Both the position numbers and the translations under genes were made by a program. Shown piece after piece: positions 38,299-47,039 of a DNA stretch of 64,000 nucleotides. Position 1 is the first letter of the stretch. Every line of letters starts with the position of its first letter. Source of the stretch: Flavobacterium psychrophilum (GTDB taxonomy: Bacteria; Bacteroidota; Bacteroidia; Flavobacteriales; Flavobacteriaceae); the NCBI GenBank assembly GCA_945862065.1, contig CAMAWT010000010.1:26832-90831 (forward strand), given 5' to 3'. The notes under the pieces were generated by a model. That model saw only the letters and a list, made by a program, of their open reading frames with translations, was not told where the DNA came from and did no database searches.

Positions 38299-39189
38299 CT
38301 AAATTTTATTATAATACATCGCTTTTACAATTCCGTCTGAAAGTCCAATTTTTGGAACATAAATATTTCGTGCTCCCGACCACTTCATGGCTTTTAAATA
38401 AATACTTAAAGCGGGTATAATTACATCGGCTCTATCAGTATTTAAACCTAATTCTGCAATTCTTTGATCGTATGATAACGAATTGAGGTATTCAAATTGA
38501 GAATGCAGATATATATATGACATGGGTTTGTCTTCTCTCTTACCTGACATTTTGAATATTTTGTTGATATTTCCTCCAGACCCAATAAGGGTAATTTCGT
38601 CATAATCACTGGTATTGGTTTTAATCCATTTTTCAATTTCGTTCCAAACAATATCATTAACCATATTGTTTAACAAACGAACGGTTCCGTTTTTAAAGGA
38701 TTTCGAAATGATCATCTTACCGTTTGAGAATATAGAAAACTCGGTGCTGCCTCCCCCAACATCAACATAAAGATAATTTTTGTCTTTAGATAAAAAGCCA
38801 TTTAAATCGGAAGATGCAATGATGGCTGCTTCAACTTTTCCGTCGATAATATCAATGTCGAGTTGTGCCTTTTCGTTGATTATTTCAACCACCTCTTTTC
38901 CATTATAGGCTTCACGCATTGCAGAAGTTGCGCATGCTTTATATTTTTCGACCTTATAAACTTTCATTAATAATTTGAACGCTTTCATGGCATCGGTCAT
39001 TCGATGGATATTTTCTTCTGAAATTTCGCCAACAGTAAAAGCGTCTTGTCCTAATCTAATGGGAACCCTTATTAATTCTGATTTATTGAATTGGGTTTCT
39101 TTCCCTTCTTGTTCGACGATATTGCAAATGAGTAACCGCATGGCATTGGATCCAATATCAATAGCGGCATATTTTTTTATAGTAATCAT
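38299..39189 (-). CDS. Ppx/GppA-type exopolyphosphatase
   Basis: A 296-residue ASKHA-fold phosphatase. Phosphate loops: AIDIGSNAMRLLI (9-21) and YVDVGGGSTEFSIF (about 140-153), plus LIGSGGNINKIFK. This is the short form that lacks the C-terminal HD domain of E. coli Ppx. It hydrolyses polyphosphate from the end, or pppGpp; its location next to ppk1 favours polyphosphate. A family A repeat separates it from ppk1 on the same strand (190 bp). Confidence 0.85.
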   Translation of the reverse strand: MITIKKYAAIDIGSNAMRLLICNIVEQEGKETQFNKSELIRVPIRLGQDAFTVGEISEENIHRMTDAMKAFKLLMKVYKVEKYKACATSAMREAYNGKEVVEIINEKAQLDIDIIDGKVEAAIIASSDLNGFLSKDKNYLYVDVGGGSTEFSIFSNGKMIISKSFKNGTVRLLNNMVNDIVWNEIEKWIKTNTSDYDEITLIGSGGNINKIFKMSGKREDKPMSYIYLHSQFEYLNSLSYDQRIAELGLNTDRADVIIPALSIYLKAMKWSGARNIYVPKIGLSDGIVKAMYYNKI

Positions 39190-39230
39190 TTATGTAATAG
39201 ATTTTTTGTTTTGAAAACAATTTGTGTGTT

Positions 39231-39369
39231 GCCCCAGATTGAAGTGGAAAGCCCGGAATTCAAAAATGTATTGTTTCTTTTTTTGCAAAAGCGACCAACG
39301 GAAGCTCTTTGCAAAAAATAGAAACAAACATTTTTGAATGAGGACTTGGAACGAAAAGCTGGAACGGGC
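39231..39369 (+). repeat. Family A palindromic repeat, copy 4
   Basis: Sits between ppx and ppk1. Flanks CCCAGATTGAAGTGGAAAGC and GACTTGGAACGAAAAGCTGG. Arms 39258-39290 and 39308-39339 pair over about 31 bp: ATTCAAAAATGT, a bulged A, TTGTTTCT, then TTTTTTGCAAA opposite a bulged A in the right arm. Tip AGCGACCAACGGAAGCT is identical to copy 2, although the arms are unrelated. Confidence 0.88.
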
Positions 39370-39378
39370 CCAAATTAC

Positions 39379-41499
39379 TTAAGTTGTTGATTCGTTTTGG
39401 AGATCAAGTTTATCTTTGTAATAGTTATAGGTTTCTAGTTGAGCTCTAAAAATGGGTTCGTTTTGTTTGCGAACTTTATATTTATTATCTAATTTTTCAG
39501 AATGGTATCTTGCTTTTACGTTTCCGTTCCAGCCCAAATCAAAGTTATCGAGTAAATGTTGCTTGATTTCTTCATCATAAATTGGGCAACTTACTTCTAC
39601 TCTGGCATCTAAATTTCTGGTTAAAAAATCAGCAGATGAAATGTAAATTTCTGGATCATTATCATTTCCAAAAATAAATATTCGTGAATGTTCCAGGAAA
39701 TTATCGACAATACTTATGGCTTCGATATTTTCTGACATTCCTTTTACACCTGGAATTAAGGAACAAATTCCTCTAACTTGCAATTGGATTTTTACTCCTG
39801 CATTACTTGCATCGTAAAGTTTATCAATCATTGCAAAGTCAGCTAAACTATTCATTTTTAATTTAATAAACGCCGAACGACCCGCATTTGCAATGGTAAT
39901 TTCTCTATCTATTAATTTGCAAAAACGCGAACGTGAATAATGTGGGGAAACGATTAAATTTTTGTAACGGTGCAAACGATAATTTACATCGAAAAATTCG
40001 AATATTTTAGAAACGTCTTTTAATATGGGTTGGTTTGATGTAAAAAGGGTTACATCGGTATAGATTTTGGCCGTTGATTCGTTAAAATTTCCGGTAGAAA
40101 TAAATCCGTAACGCTTGAGTTTACCATTTTCAATTCGATCAATCACACATATTTTGCTGTGCACTTTAAGTCCTTTGATTCCAAATATCAAGTGAATTCC
40201 TTCGGTTTGCATTTGTTCGGCATACGAAATATTACTTGCCTCATCAAAACGGGCTTGTAATTCGATTTGTACCACTACTTTTTTTCCGTTTTTGGCAGCA
40301 TTAATTAAAGAACTTATGATTTGAGAATTTTTGGCTAATCTATATAAGGTAATCTTTATGGAAGTTACTTTTGGGTCTAAAGCGGCTTCCCTCAAAAATT
40401 TAATTAAATAGGCGAATGATTGATAAGGAGCAGAAACCATATAATCTTTTTTGGCGATTTTGGAAAGAATACTTCCTTCTAATGACAATCCGGGAACTGG
40501 TAAAGGTGTTTTTTGTTGGTACAATAAATCGCGTCTTCCAAGACTTGGAAAGCTCATATAATCGCGTCTGTTGTGGTATTTTCCACCAGGAATTATTCCA
40601 TCAGATGAATCTAATCCCATGTGATCCAAAATAAATTTTAGTGCATCTTTTGGAATGTTTTGATCGTAAACAAAACGAACAGGTTCGCCAATTCGTCGGT
40701 CTTTTACAGAAGATGCAATTTTTTCGAGCATGCTTTTACTCAAATCAGAATCAATATCTAATTGGGCATCTCGTGTAATTTTAATCATGTGGGCTGAAAT
40801 ACTTTCGTAATCAAAAATATTAAAAATTCCTTGTAAGTTGAAACGAATCACATCATCCAAAAAGATGACATATTGTTTGTCATCTTTGGAAGGAAGCACA
40901 ACAAAACGATTTAACGTACTAGGAATTTCAACTACTGCATAACGAATTTCTTTTTTAGGACTTACTAAATTCAAAAGTTTTGATTTTCCTTCTGATTTTA
41001 AAACCATTTTTATTGCCAAATAACCCGAAGTGTCTTTTAACAAAGGAAATTCTGACAAATCATTCAACATAATGGTAACCAAAGCTGGACTTACATATTC
41101 GATAAAATAATCGTGAACAAATTGCTGATGATCATCTGAAAGTTCGTTTTCATCGACCATAAAAATATTTTCAGTTTTTAATTTGTCTTCAATAATCTTT
41201 AGAATTGTGAGACTATCCTCTTGTTGTCGAATTACTATTTCAGTGATTTCTTTAATTAATTTATGAGAAGGTGTTCCGCCCAATAATTTTTCTCCAGAAA
41301 TTCCAGAAAGACTTAATCTTCGTATGGCAGCAAATCGTACTCTAAAAAATTCATCCAAATTATTTGAAAAAATACCTAAAAACCTTAGTCTATCTAACAA
41401 TGGAACTGAATTATCTGCAGCTTCTTGAAGTACTCTTGCATTGAAAGCTAACCAACTTTTTTCTCTGTCTATGTACCTGTATTTTGTATTTGTATCCAT
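39379..41499 (-). CDS. ppk1: Polyphosphate kinase 1
   Basis: A 706-residue enzyme that makes polyphosphate from ATP reversibly. N-terminal domain: YIDREKSWLAFNARVLQEA (8-26); FLGIFSNNLDEFFRVR (about 45-60). The C-terminal PLD-like domains contain LKVHSKICVIDR with His447, probably the autophosphorylated His, plus FISTGNFNESTAKIYTDVTLF and RNLDARVEVSCPI. Full family length. It starts 3 bp after sixA on the same strand and is probably cotranscribed with it. Confidence 0.96.
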   Translation of the reverse strand: MDTNTKYRYIDREKSWLAFNARVLQEAADNSVPLLDRLRFLGIFSNNLDEFFRVRFAAIRRLSLSGISGEKLLGGTPSHKLIKEITEIVIRQQEDSLTILKIIEDKLKTENIFMVDENELSDDHQQFVHDYFIEYVSPALVTIMLNDLSEFPLLKDTSGYLAIKMVLKSEGKSKLLNLVSPKKEIRYAVVEIPSTLNRFVVLPSKDDKQYVIFLDDVIRFNLQGIFNIFDYESISAHMIKITRDAQLDIDSDLSKSMLEKIASSVKDRRIGEPVRFVYDQNIPKDALKFILDHMGLDSSDGIIPGGKYHNRRDYMSFPSLGRRDLLYQQKTPLPVPGLSLEGSILSKIAKKDYMVSAPYQSFAYLIKFLREAALDPKVTSIKITLYRLAKNSQIISSLINAAKNGKKVVVQIELQARFDEASNISYAEQMQTEGIHLIFGIKGLKVHSKICVIDRIENGKLKRYGFISTGNFNESTAKIYTDVTLFTSNQPILKDVSKIFEFFDVNYRLHRYKNLIVSPHYSRSRFCKLIDREITIANAGRSAFIKLKMNSLADFAMIDKLYDASNAGVKIQLQVRGICSLIPGVKGMSENIEAISIVDNFLEHSRIFIFGNDNDPEIYISSADFLTRNLDARVEVSCPIYDEEIKQHLLDNFDLGWNGNVKARYHSEKLDNKYKVRKQNEPIFRAQLETYNYYKDKLDLQNESTT

Positions 41500-41502
41500 A
41501 TT

Positions 41503-41985
41503 TTATATAAATTTTGGGAAAATAACGGTATTTGTTGTACCTTTTTTAATTGATTTCCAGTCATTTGAATCGAAAACAATCTCAACAAAACCAGCTGTTG
41601 GGACGTTTATGATTTTTTCATCTACAAATTTATTAACAAATTCTGTAATGGCATCATTATGACCGAAAATAATTACATTTTCATGACTATTTGGATACGA
41701 TTTAACAATTTCTTCAAGTGAATCGACATCAAAAGTATATAACTCAGAAATTTGAAGACAATTTGAAATGGGAATAATCCATTGTGTTAAAAATATTTTT
41801 GCTGTTTCAAAGGCTCTTGTTGCAGGACTAGAGGTTATGTAATAATCAGTGTTTATAAATGATTTTGTTTTTATTGCCACTTTATTTGCTCTTTCAATAC
41901 CAACATCTGTAAGAGGACGATAGATGTCTTTGCATGGAACTTCCCAACTGGATTTGGCGTGTCTTATTAAAATTAATTTTCTCAT
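41503..41985 (-). CDS. sixA: SixA-type phosphohistidine phosphatase
   Basis: A 160-residue histidine phosphatase. Catalytic RH motif in LILIRHAKSSWE (Arg8, His9), second His in IIFGHNDAITEFV, and TSSPATRAFETA as in SixA. SixA dephosphorylates phosphohistidine in histidine-containing phosphotransfer proteins. Here it is the first gene of a pair with ppk1, itself a phosphohistidine enzyme; a functional link between them is an inference. Confidence 0.88.
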   Translation of the reverse strand: MRKLILIRHAKSSWEVPCKDIYRPLTDVGIERANKVAIKTKSFINTDYYITSSPATRAFETAKIFLTQWIIPISNCLQISELYTFDVDSLEEIVKSYPNSHENVIIFGHNDAITEFVNKFVDEKIINVPTAGFVEIVFDSNDWKSIKKGTTNTVIFPKFI

Positions 41986-42035
41986 TTGAAAGCCATATTA
42001 TTTCTTATTATTTGTACAAACTTTATCAAAAATGG

Positions 42036-42065
42036 ATTGTTTGATTTATTATTTAATTACATTTG
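42036..42065 (+). promoter_or_regulatory. Promoter of aroB
   Basis: ATTG (42036-42039), 18 nt spacer, TACATTTG (42058-42065), an exact TAnnTTTG match. Start codon 46 bp downstream. Confidence 0.6.
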
Positions 42066-42110
42066 CACCAGTAACAACAGTCCCTTACACACAGCAAAAA
42101 AATAAAAAAA

Positions 42111-43172
42111 ATGGTTTCCATTTCAGCACCTAAATATACCATTTATTTTAATGAAAATGGATATGTAAAATTGAGCGATTTATTTTTAGAAAAAAAATAT
42201 TCGATGGTTTTTATTCTAACCGATGAAAACACCAATGAATATTGTTTGCCAAAGTTATTATCCCATTTAGCTACTGAAATCCCAATAGAAATTATTGAGA
42301 TTGAATCGGGTGAAACGAATAAAAATCTGCAAACCTGCACAGAAATTTGGTCTATTTTATCCGATTTTGGTGCGGACAGAAAAAGTGTCATGATAAATTT
42401 GGGTGGCGGAGTTATAACTGATATGGGCGGTTTTATTGCATCAACTTTTAAACGAGGGATTGATTTTGTAAACATACCAACAACCCTCTTGGGAATGGTT
42501 GATGCCAGTATTGGTGGTAAAAATGGAGTAGATTTGGGCGTTTTAAAAAATCAAATTGGAACTTTTAATGATCCTGAATTATTAATTATTGATTCTGAAT
42601 ATTTATCGACCCTTTCAAATAGGGAAATGATATCTGGACTAGCAGAAATGCTTAAACATGGATTGATTTATGATAAAAACTATTGGGAAAAGTTTCGTTC
42701 CATTTCTGATATAGACTTCAGTGAACTTGATGCCTTGCTATACCGATCCATTGAAATAAAAAATGAAATTGTAAATCAAGATCCTAAAGAAAAAGGAATT
42801 CGAAAAGCATTAAATTTTGGTCATACCCTTGGACATGCCATTGAAAGTTGTTTTCTAGAATCTGAAAAACCACTTTTACATGGAGAAGCAATTGCCATTG
42901 GAATGATTATGGAAGCATTTATCTCCAAAGAAAAAGGATTGTTGATAGAAACCGATTTTTTGGAAATAAAAACTACTTTGAAAAGTATTTATGCAGAGGT
43001 AGAAATTGATGAAAAAACACAAAATAAAATTACCGAATTATTAATTCATGATAAGAAAAATGAATCTGGAATCATTCAGTTTACTTTGTTAAATTCTATT
43101 GGGAACTTTGTTATCAATCAAACAGTTGAAAATGAAATAATTAGTCGTAGTTTTTTTGATTATAAAACCTAA
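42111..43172 (+). CDS. aroB: 3-dehydroquinate synthase
   Basis: A 353-residue NAD- and metal-dependent synthase making 3-dehydroquinate from DAHP, second step of the shikimate pathway. Motifs: ETNKNLQT, NAD site MINLGGGVITDMGGFIASTFKRGIDFVN split as GGGVITDMGG and KRGIDF, then TTLLGMVDASIGGKNGVD (about 124-141), AEMLKHG and the zinc His pair in NFGHTLGHAIE (about 237-247) and LHGEAIAIGM. Other shikimate genes are not in the window. Confidence 0.96.
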   Translation: MVSISAPKYTIYFNENGYVKLSDLFLEKKYSMVFILTDENTNEYCLPKLLSHLATEIPIEIIEIESGETNKNLQTCTEIWSILSDFGADRKSVMINLGGGVITDMGGFIASTFKRGIDFVNIPTTLLGMVDASIGGKNGVDLGVLKNQIGTFNDPELLIIDSEYLSTLSNREMISGLAEMLKHGLIYDKNYWEKFRSISDIDFSELDALLYRSIEIKNEIVNQDPKEKGIRKALNFGHTLGHAIESCFLESEKPLLHGEAIAIGMIMEAFISKEKGLLIETDFLEIKTTLKSIYAEVEIDEKTQNKITELLIHDKKNESGIIQFTLLNSIGNFVINQTVENEIISRSFFDYKT

Positions 43173-43215
43173 TTTTTTTTTACAGTAAATCTTGTTTTTC
43201 ACTAATTTTATTTTT

Positions 43216-43223
43216 TAAATTTG
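43216..43223 (+). promoter_or_regulatory. Possible -7 element before the arginine decarboxylase gene
   Basis: TAAATTTG (43216-43223) matches TAnnTTTG in the 292 bp gap 43173-43464. If used, the speA leader would be about 235 nt. A 59-codon frame (43229-43408) begins 6 bp later but has no recognisable features. Confidence 0.4.
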
Positions 43224-43464
43224 TAGCAATGAAAAAAATCAACAAAATCATATTTTCAGACAATCTGTTTTTTTTAACTAAAAATAGATTTGTGCTATTG
43301 TTTGACAAATTATATTTGAAACTAGACTGTTTTTCTATAATTAATTTTGAGGTTATAACTATAAAAAATATCAAATTACCAATCATTTACGCTAATATTA
43401 GGGTTTGAAAATGGCATCATTTAATTTTTTCAATTTTTAAATTAATAAGCTAATAATCAAACAT

Positions 43465-44868
43465 ATGAATACTAAATATTTCGACTTAATAAATCAAACA
43501 TACTATTTCCCTCAAGATGAATTTACTTTAAATAAAGATAATGCATTGCAATTTCATAATATAGATTTAATGAAATTGGTTGAAGAATATGGTACTCCAC
43601 TAAAATTTACTTATTTACCTCAAATTTCCAATAACATCAAACGAGCCAAAAACTGGTTCAGAAATGCCATGGAAAAAAACAAGTATGAAGGTAAATATTA
43701 TTATTGTTATTGCACCAAAAGTTCGCATTTTGAATATATAATGAATGAGGCTTTTAAAAATAATATTCATATTGAAACATCATCCGCTTTTGATATCAAT
43801 ATTGTAGAAAATTTATTAGAAAATGGTAAAATAAATAAAAATACCCATATTATTTGCAATGGATTTAAAAGAGAACTTTATATTTCGAACATAGCTAAAT
43901 TAATCAATAATGGTCATAAAAATACCATTCCTATCATAGATAATTATGAAGAACTTGATTTGTTGCAAGCTGAAATTAAAGGTAAATTTAAAATAGGAAT
44001 TAGAATTGCCGCGGAAGAAGAACCAAAATTTGAGTTTTATACTTCTAGATTAGGTATAGGTTATAAAAACATTGTTCAGTTTTACAAAAAACAAATTCAA
44101 GACAATAAGAGATTAGAACTAAAAATTCTGCACTTTTTTATCAACACAGGAATCAACGATACGGCTTATTATTGGAACGAATTAGTAAAATGTATCAGAG
44201 TTTACATTGCTTTAAAAAAGGAATGTCCATCGCTAAATGGTCTTAATATTGGAGGTGGATTCCCGATAAAAAACTCACTTGCATTTGAATATGATTACCA
44301 ATATATGATTGATGAAATCATCAATCAAATTAAAATTGCTTGTGATGAAGCTGATGTTGACGTTCCTAATATTTTTACTGAATTTGGATCTTTTACTGTT
44401 GGAGAAAGTGGCGGAGCAATTTATCAAGTTTTGTATCAAAAACAACAAAATGATAGAGAGAAATGGAACATGATTGACTCTTCTTTCATTACCACATTGC
44501 CAGATACATGGGCTATTAACAAGCGTTTTATCATGCTTGCTGTAAACAGATGGAATGACACATATGAAAGAGTATTATTGGGCGGATTGACATGTGATAG
44601 CGATGATTATTACAATTCTGAACAAAACATGAATGCTATTTATTTGCCAAAATATTACAAAGAAAAACCGCTTTATATTGGTTTTTTTAACACGGGAGCC
44701 TATCAAGAAACTATTGGAGGTTTTGGAGGTTTACATCACTGTTTGATACCGCAACCAAAGCATATTTTAATAGATCGAGATGAAAATGGAATATTAGCTA
44801 CCGAGGTCTTTTCTGAGCAACAAACTGCAGATGATGTCCTTAAAATTCTAGGTTATACAAAAAAATAA
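43465..44868 (+). CDS. speA: Biosynthetic arginine decarboxylase, alanine-racemase fold
   Basis: A 467-residue PLP enzyme of fold type III. The Schiff-base lysine is probably Lys85 in YCYCTKSSHF; the phosphate-binding glycines are GLNIGGGFPIKNS (about 254-266); ITEFGSFTVGESGG-like TEFGSFTVGESG (about 308-320) matches the ODC/ADC family. Converts arginine to agmatine. It is shorter than the 630-residue E. coli SpeA and resembles the compact Bacteroidota type found next to the deoxyhypusine-synthase-like gene. Diaminopimelate or carboxynorspermidine decarboxylase are less likely alternatives. Confidence 0.8.
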   Translation: MNTKYFDLINQTYYFPQDEFTLNKDNALQFHNIDLMKLVEEYGTPLKFTYLPQISNNIKRAKNWFRNAMEKNKYEGKYYYCYCTKSSHFEYIMNEAFKNNIHIETSSAFDINIVENLLENGKINKNTHIICNGFKRELYISNIAKLINNGHKNTIPIIDNYEELDLLQAEIKGKFKIGIRIAAEEEPKFEFYTSRLGIGYKNIVQFYKKQIQDNKRLELKILHFFINTGINDTAYYWNELVKCIRVYIALKKECPSLNGLNIGGGFPIKNSLAFEYDYQYMIDEIINQIKIACDEADVDVPNIFTEFGSFTVGESGGAIYQVLYQKQQNDREKWNMIDSSFITTLPDTWAINKRFIMLAVNRWNDTYERVLLGGLTCDSDDYYNSEQNMNAIYLPKYYKEKPLYIGFFNTGAYQETIGGFGGLHHCLIPQPKHILIDRDENGILATEVFSEQQTADDVLKILGYTKK

Positions 44869-44948
44869 AAAATATTAAAAAACAGTTTGTTGGATTAAAA
44901 AAAAGGATTTCCTTTGAACAACAAATTAAACTTTCAATTCAATACAAA

Positions 44949-45923
44949 ATGAGCAAAGGAGCAATTAGAAAATTCATTGAAAATCACTATCTTCATTTTA
45001 ATTCGGCTGCATTAGTTGATGCTGCAAAAGGATATGAAGCACATCTATTAGACAACGGAAAGATGATGATTACTCTTGCAGGGGCAATGAGTACTGCCGA
45101 ATTAGGTAAATCATTAGCTGAAATGATTCGTCAAGATAAGGTTCATATCATTTCGTGCACAGGAGCCAATCTCGAGGAAGATATCATGAACTTAGTAGCT
45201 CACAATTCCTATAAAAGAGTCCCTAATTACAGAGATTTAAGTCCGCAAGACGAATGGGATTTATTAGAAAATCATTACAATAGAGTAACCGATACGTGTA
45301 TTCCAGAAGAAGAAGCTTTTAGAAGACTTCAATCACATTTGTTTGATATTTGGAATAATGCAGAAATTAAAGGAGAACGTTATTTTCCGCATGAGTTTAT
45401 GTATCAAATGTTGAATTCAGGTGTTTTAGAACAATACTATGAAATTGACCCAAAAGATTCATGGATGATTGCAGCTGCTGAAAAGAACTTACCAATAGTT
45501 GTTCCAGGATGGGAAGATAGCACCATGGGGAATATTTTTGCTTCTTATTGTATTAAAGGTCAATTCAAACCAACTACGACTAAAGGTGGTATCGAATACA
45601 TGATGTGGCTTGCAGATTGGTATACTAAAAACTGTGCAGGAAAAGGAGTTGGATTTTTTCAAATTGGTGGAGGAATTGCAGGTGATTTTCCAATTTGTGT
45701 CGTTCCAATGCTATACCAAGATATGGAAATGCATGATGTTCCTTTTTGGAGTTATTTCTGTCAAATTTCCGACTCAACAACCAGTTATGGTTCGTATTCA
45801 GGAGCAGTACCAAACGAAAAAATAACTTGGGGAAAATTGGACATTCATACGCCAAAATTCCTAATTGAATCCGATGCAACAATCGTTGCTCCACTTATAT
45901 TTGCATATTTATTAGATTTATAA
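44949..45923 (+). CDS. Deoxyhypusine-synthase-family enzyme
   Basis: 324 residues, homologous to eukaryotic deoxyhypusine synthase. NAD-binding segments LAGAMSTAELGKSLAEMI (43-60) and HIISCTGANLEEDIMN, GGIAGDFPICVVPM, and the catalytic lysine motif: ITWGKLD with Lys296, equivalent to VSWGKI of the human enzyme. Bacteria lack eIF5A, so the butyl-amine acceptor must be a small amine; a homospermidine-synthase-like or agmatine-using reaction in polyamine synthesis is the inference, supported by the arginine decarboxylase 80 bp upstream. No agmatinase gene lies between them. Confidence 0.85.
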   Translation: MSKGAIRKFIENHYLHFNSAALVDAAKGYEAHLLDNGKMMITLAGAMSTAELGKSLAEMIRQDKVHIISCTGANLEEDIMNLVAHNSYKRVPNYRDLSPQDEWDLLENHYNRVTDTCIPEEEAFRRLQSHLFDIWNNAEIKGERYFPHEFMYQMLNSGVLEQYYEIDPKDSWMIAAAEKNLPIVVPGWEDSTMGNIFASYCIKGQFKPTTTKGGIEYMMWLADWYTKNCAGKGVGFFQIGGGIAGDFPICVVPMLYQDMEMHDVPFWSYFCQISDSTTSYGSYSGAVPNEKITWGKLDIHTPKFLIESDATIVAPLIFAYLLDL

Positions 45924-45937
45924 TATAGAATACCTTT

Positions 45938-46342
45938 ATGAAAAGAATTATTGTTGACTATGCCAAATTAACAGGGGATATTTTAAATTTATTAGTTGAA
46001 AAATTCCCAGACGGGTATGATGATACCGATATCATACGTTTTAGAAATGCAAAAAATGAATTAGTTGAAGCGGTTGAAGTTAAAACAGATGACACCATTT
46101 ATTTAGTAAAAGTTAGTACCAAATTAGCTAATAGAATGGAAAAATATGATGAAGATGTTGATATAGATACTGTTATAGAACCTATTTCGCCTTTGAAAGG
46201 AATAGATCTTGAAGAGGAAGACGAAGATGACGAGGAAGACGAAGATATTTTAAAAGATAAAGATTTGGAAGATGATGAAGATGATGAAGATGATAATGAA
46301 CCCGCAGATGATTTTTTAGACGAAGACGACGATGAAGAATAA
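45938..46342 (+). CDS. Conserved flavobacterial acidic protein of unknown function
   Basis: 134 residues. The first 80 form a small basic-acidic domain (MKRIIVDYAKLTGDILNLLV..., FRNAKNELVEAVEVKTDDTIYLVKVSTKL); the last 45 are almost all Asp and Glu. Flavobacterial homologues are often labelled DNA primase, but no zinc finger, TOPRIM or catalytic motif is present, so I do not use that name. Starts 14 bp after the deoxyhypusine-synthase-like gene and may share its transcript. The Asp/Glu tail resembles that of GyrA in the same genome. Confidence 0.75.
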   Translation: MKRIIVDYAKLTGDILNLLVEKFPDGYDDTDIIRFRNAKNELVEAVEVKTDDTIYLVKVSTKLANRMEKYDEDVDIDTVIEPISPLKGIDLEEEDEDDEEDEDILKDKDLEDDEDDEDDNEPADDFLDEDDDEE

Positions 46343-46376
46343 AAAAAATGGAACTCAATGAGTTCCATTTTTTTTA
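46342..46376. terminator. Bidirectional terminator between the acidic-protein and DinB genes
   Basis: TGGAACT...AGTTCCA stem (46349-46355 with 46361-46367) with an A run on the left and a T run on the right. It serves the convergent genes ending at 46342 and 46374, the second of which stops inside the hairpin's T run. Confidence 0.88.
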
Positions 46377-46889
46377 TAAATATCTTTCTTCAAATATTTT
46401 TTGATGGTGATTTTGATGGCCTATGATGATAAAACCAAGTGCTCGAACAGATATAGGAGTATTTGAAGCTGTTCCAATTCGAAGGAGTTCTTCTTCATTA
46501 AATGATTTAAACAACAATAAAGTAGACTGTCTAACTGATGATAATTCAGTTAATAAATTCATTAACGATTTTGTATTTCCTCTCCCCTCTTTAGCATAAC
46601 TATCTTCATCAAAACTTGGAAAATTAGTAGTGTCATTTCTTGCAATACACAATGCACGATAAGCCAAAATACGTTCACAATCAATAAGATGCAATATAAT
46701 GTCTTTAATAGTCCATTTGCTAGGAGCATAAGCATAATCATGTTTGTCAATGGGAATATCCTGAACAAATCGGATAAATCGATGTAATGATATTTCTAAT
46801 TCCTCCACTAAATTTTCATTCGAAAGTGTCGATAAATAAACTACATACCTTTCATTGAACTCGTTGGTTTCTAATTGATTTACTTTCAT
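46374..46889 (-). CDS. DinB family protein
   Basis: A 171-residue four-helix bundle of the DinB superfamily, a family of putative metal-dependent enzymes including thiol transferases. Metal-ligand pattern: WTIKDIILHLIDCERILAYRAL (His at about 68) and GHQNHHQKIFEERY near the C-terminus (His at about 157 and 161). The central PSFDEDSYAKEGRGN is typical of the flavobacterial subgroup. It is only distantly similar to the YfiT-like protein at 18847. Substrate unknown. Confidence 0.85.
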   Translation of the reverse strand: MKVNQLETNEFNERYVVYLSTLSNENLVEELEISLHRFIRFVQDIPIDKHDYAYAPSKWTIKDIILHLIDCERILAYRALCIARNDTTNFPSFDEDSYAKEGRGNTKSLMNLLTELSSVRQSTLLLFKSFNEEELLRIGTASNTPISVRALGFIIIGHQNHHQKIFEERYL

Positions 46890-46983
46890 GTATATTTTTT
46901 TTAAGTTGATTTGTATTTAAGTAATCGTATTCTTCAATTACGAATGTAAGACTATTTTTGGAGTTTTAAGCCTTGTACAAATT

Positions 46984-47018
46984 AAAAAAACCTCAATAAT
47001 AAAAATAATTGAGGTTTT
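46984..47018 (-). terminator. Terminator of the Lrp/AsnC gene
   Basis: AAAACCTCAAT and ATTGAGGTTTT (46987-46997 with 47008-47018) around a 10 nt AT loop; on the minus strand followed by TTTTTTT. Lies 22 bp beyond the Lrp gene stop. Confidence 0.82.
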
Positions 47019-47039
47019 ACTATATTTTTTTAAAAGAAA

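Noticed and set aside
43229..43408. 59-codon frame (MKKINKIIFSDN...) after a good -7 element
   Set aside because: No recognisable features and extreme AT content; the -7 element ends only 5 bp before the ATG, too close for a normal leader. It may be the leader of the next gene.
44880..44940. Small hairpin (AAAGGATTTCCTTT with outer TTTGTTG/CAACAAA) between speA and the deoxyhypusine-synthase-like gene
   Set aside because: Possible attenuator, but the stem is short, AT-rich and has no T run; not enough to call a terminator or riboswitch.
46099..46368. Poly-serine frame on the minus strand
   Set aside because: It is the mirror of the Asp/Glu codons of the acidic protein at 45938-46342.
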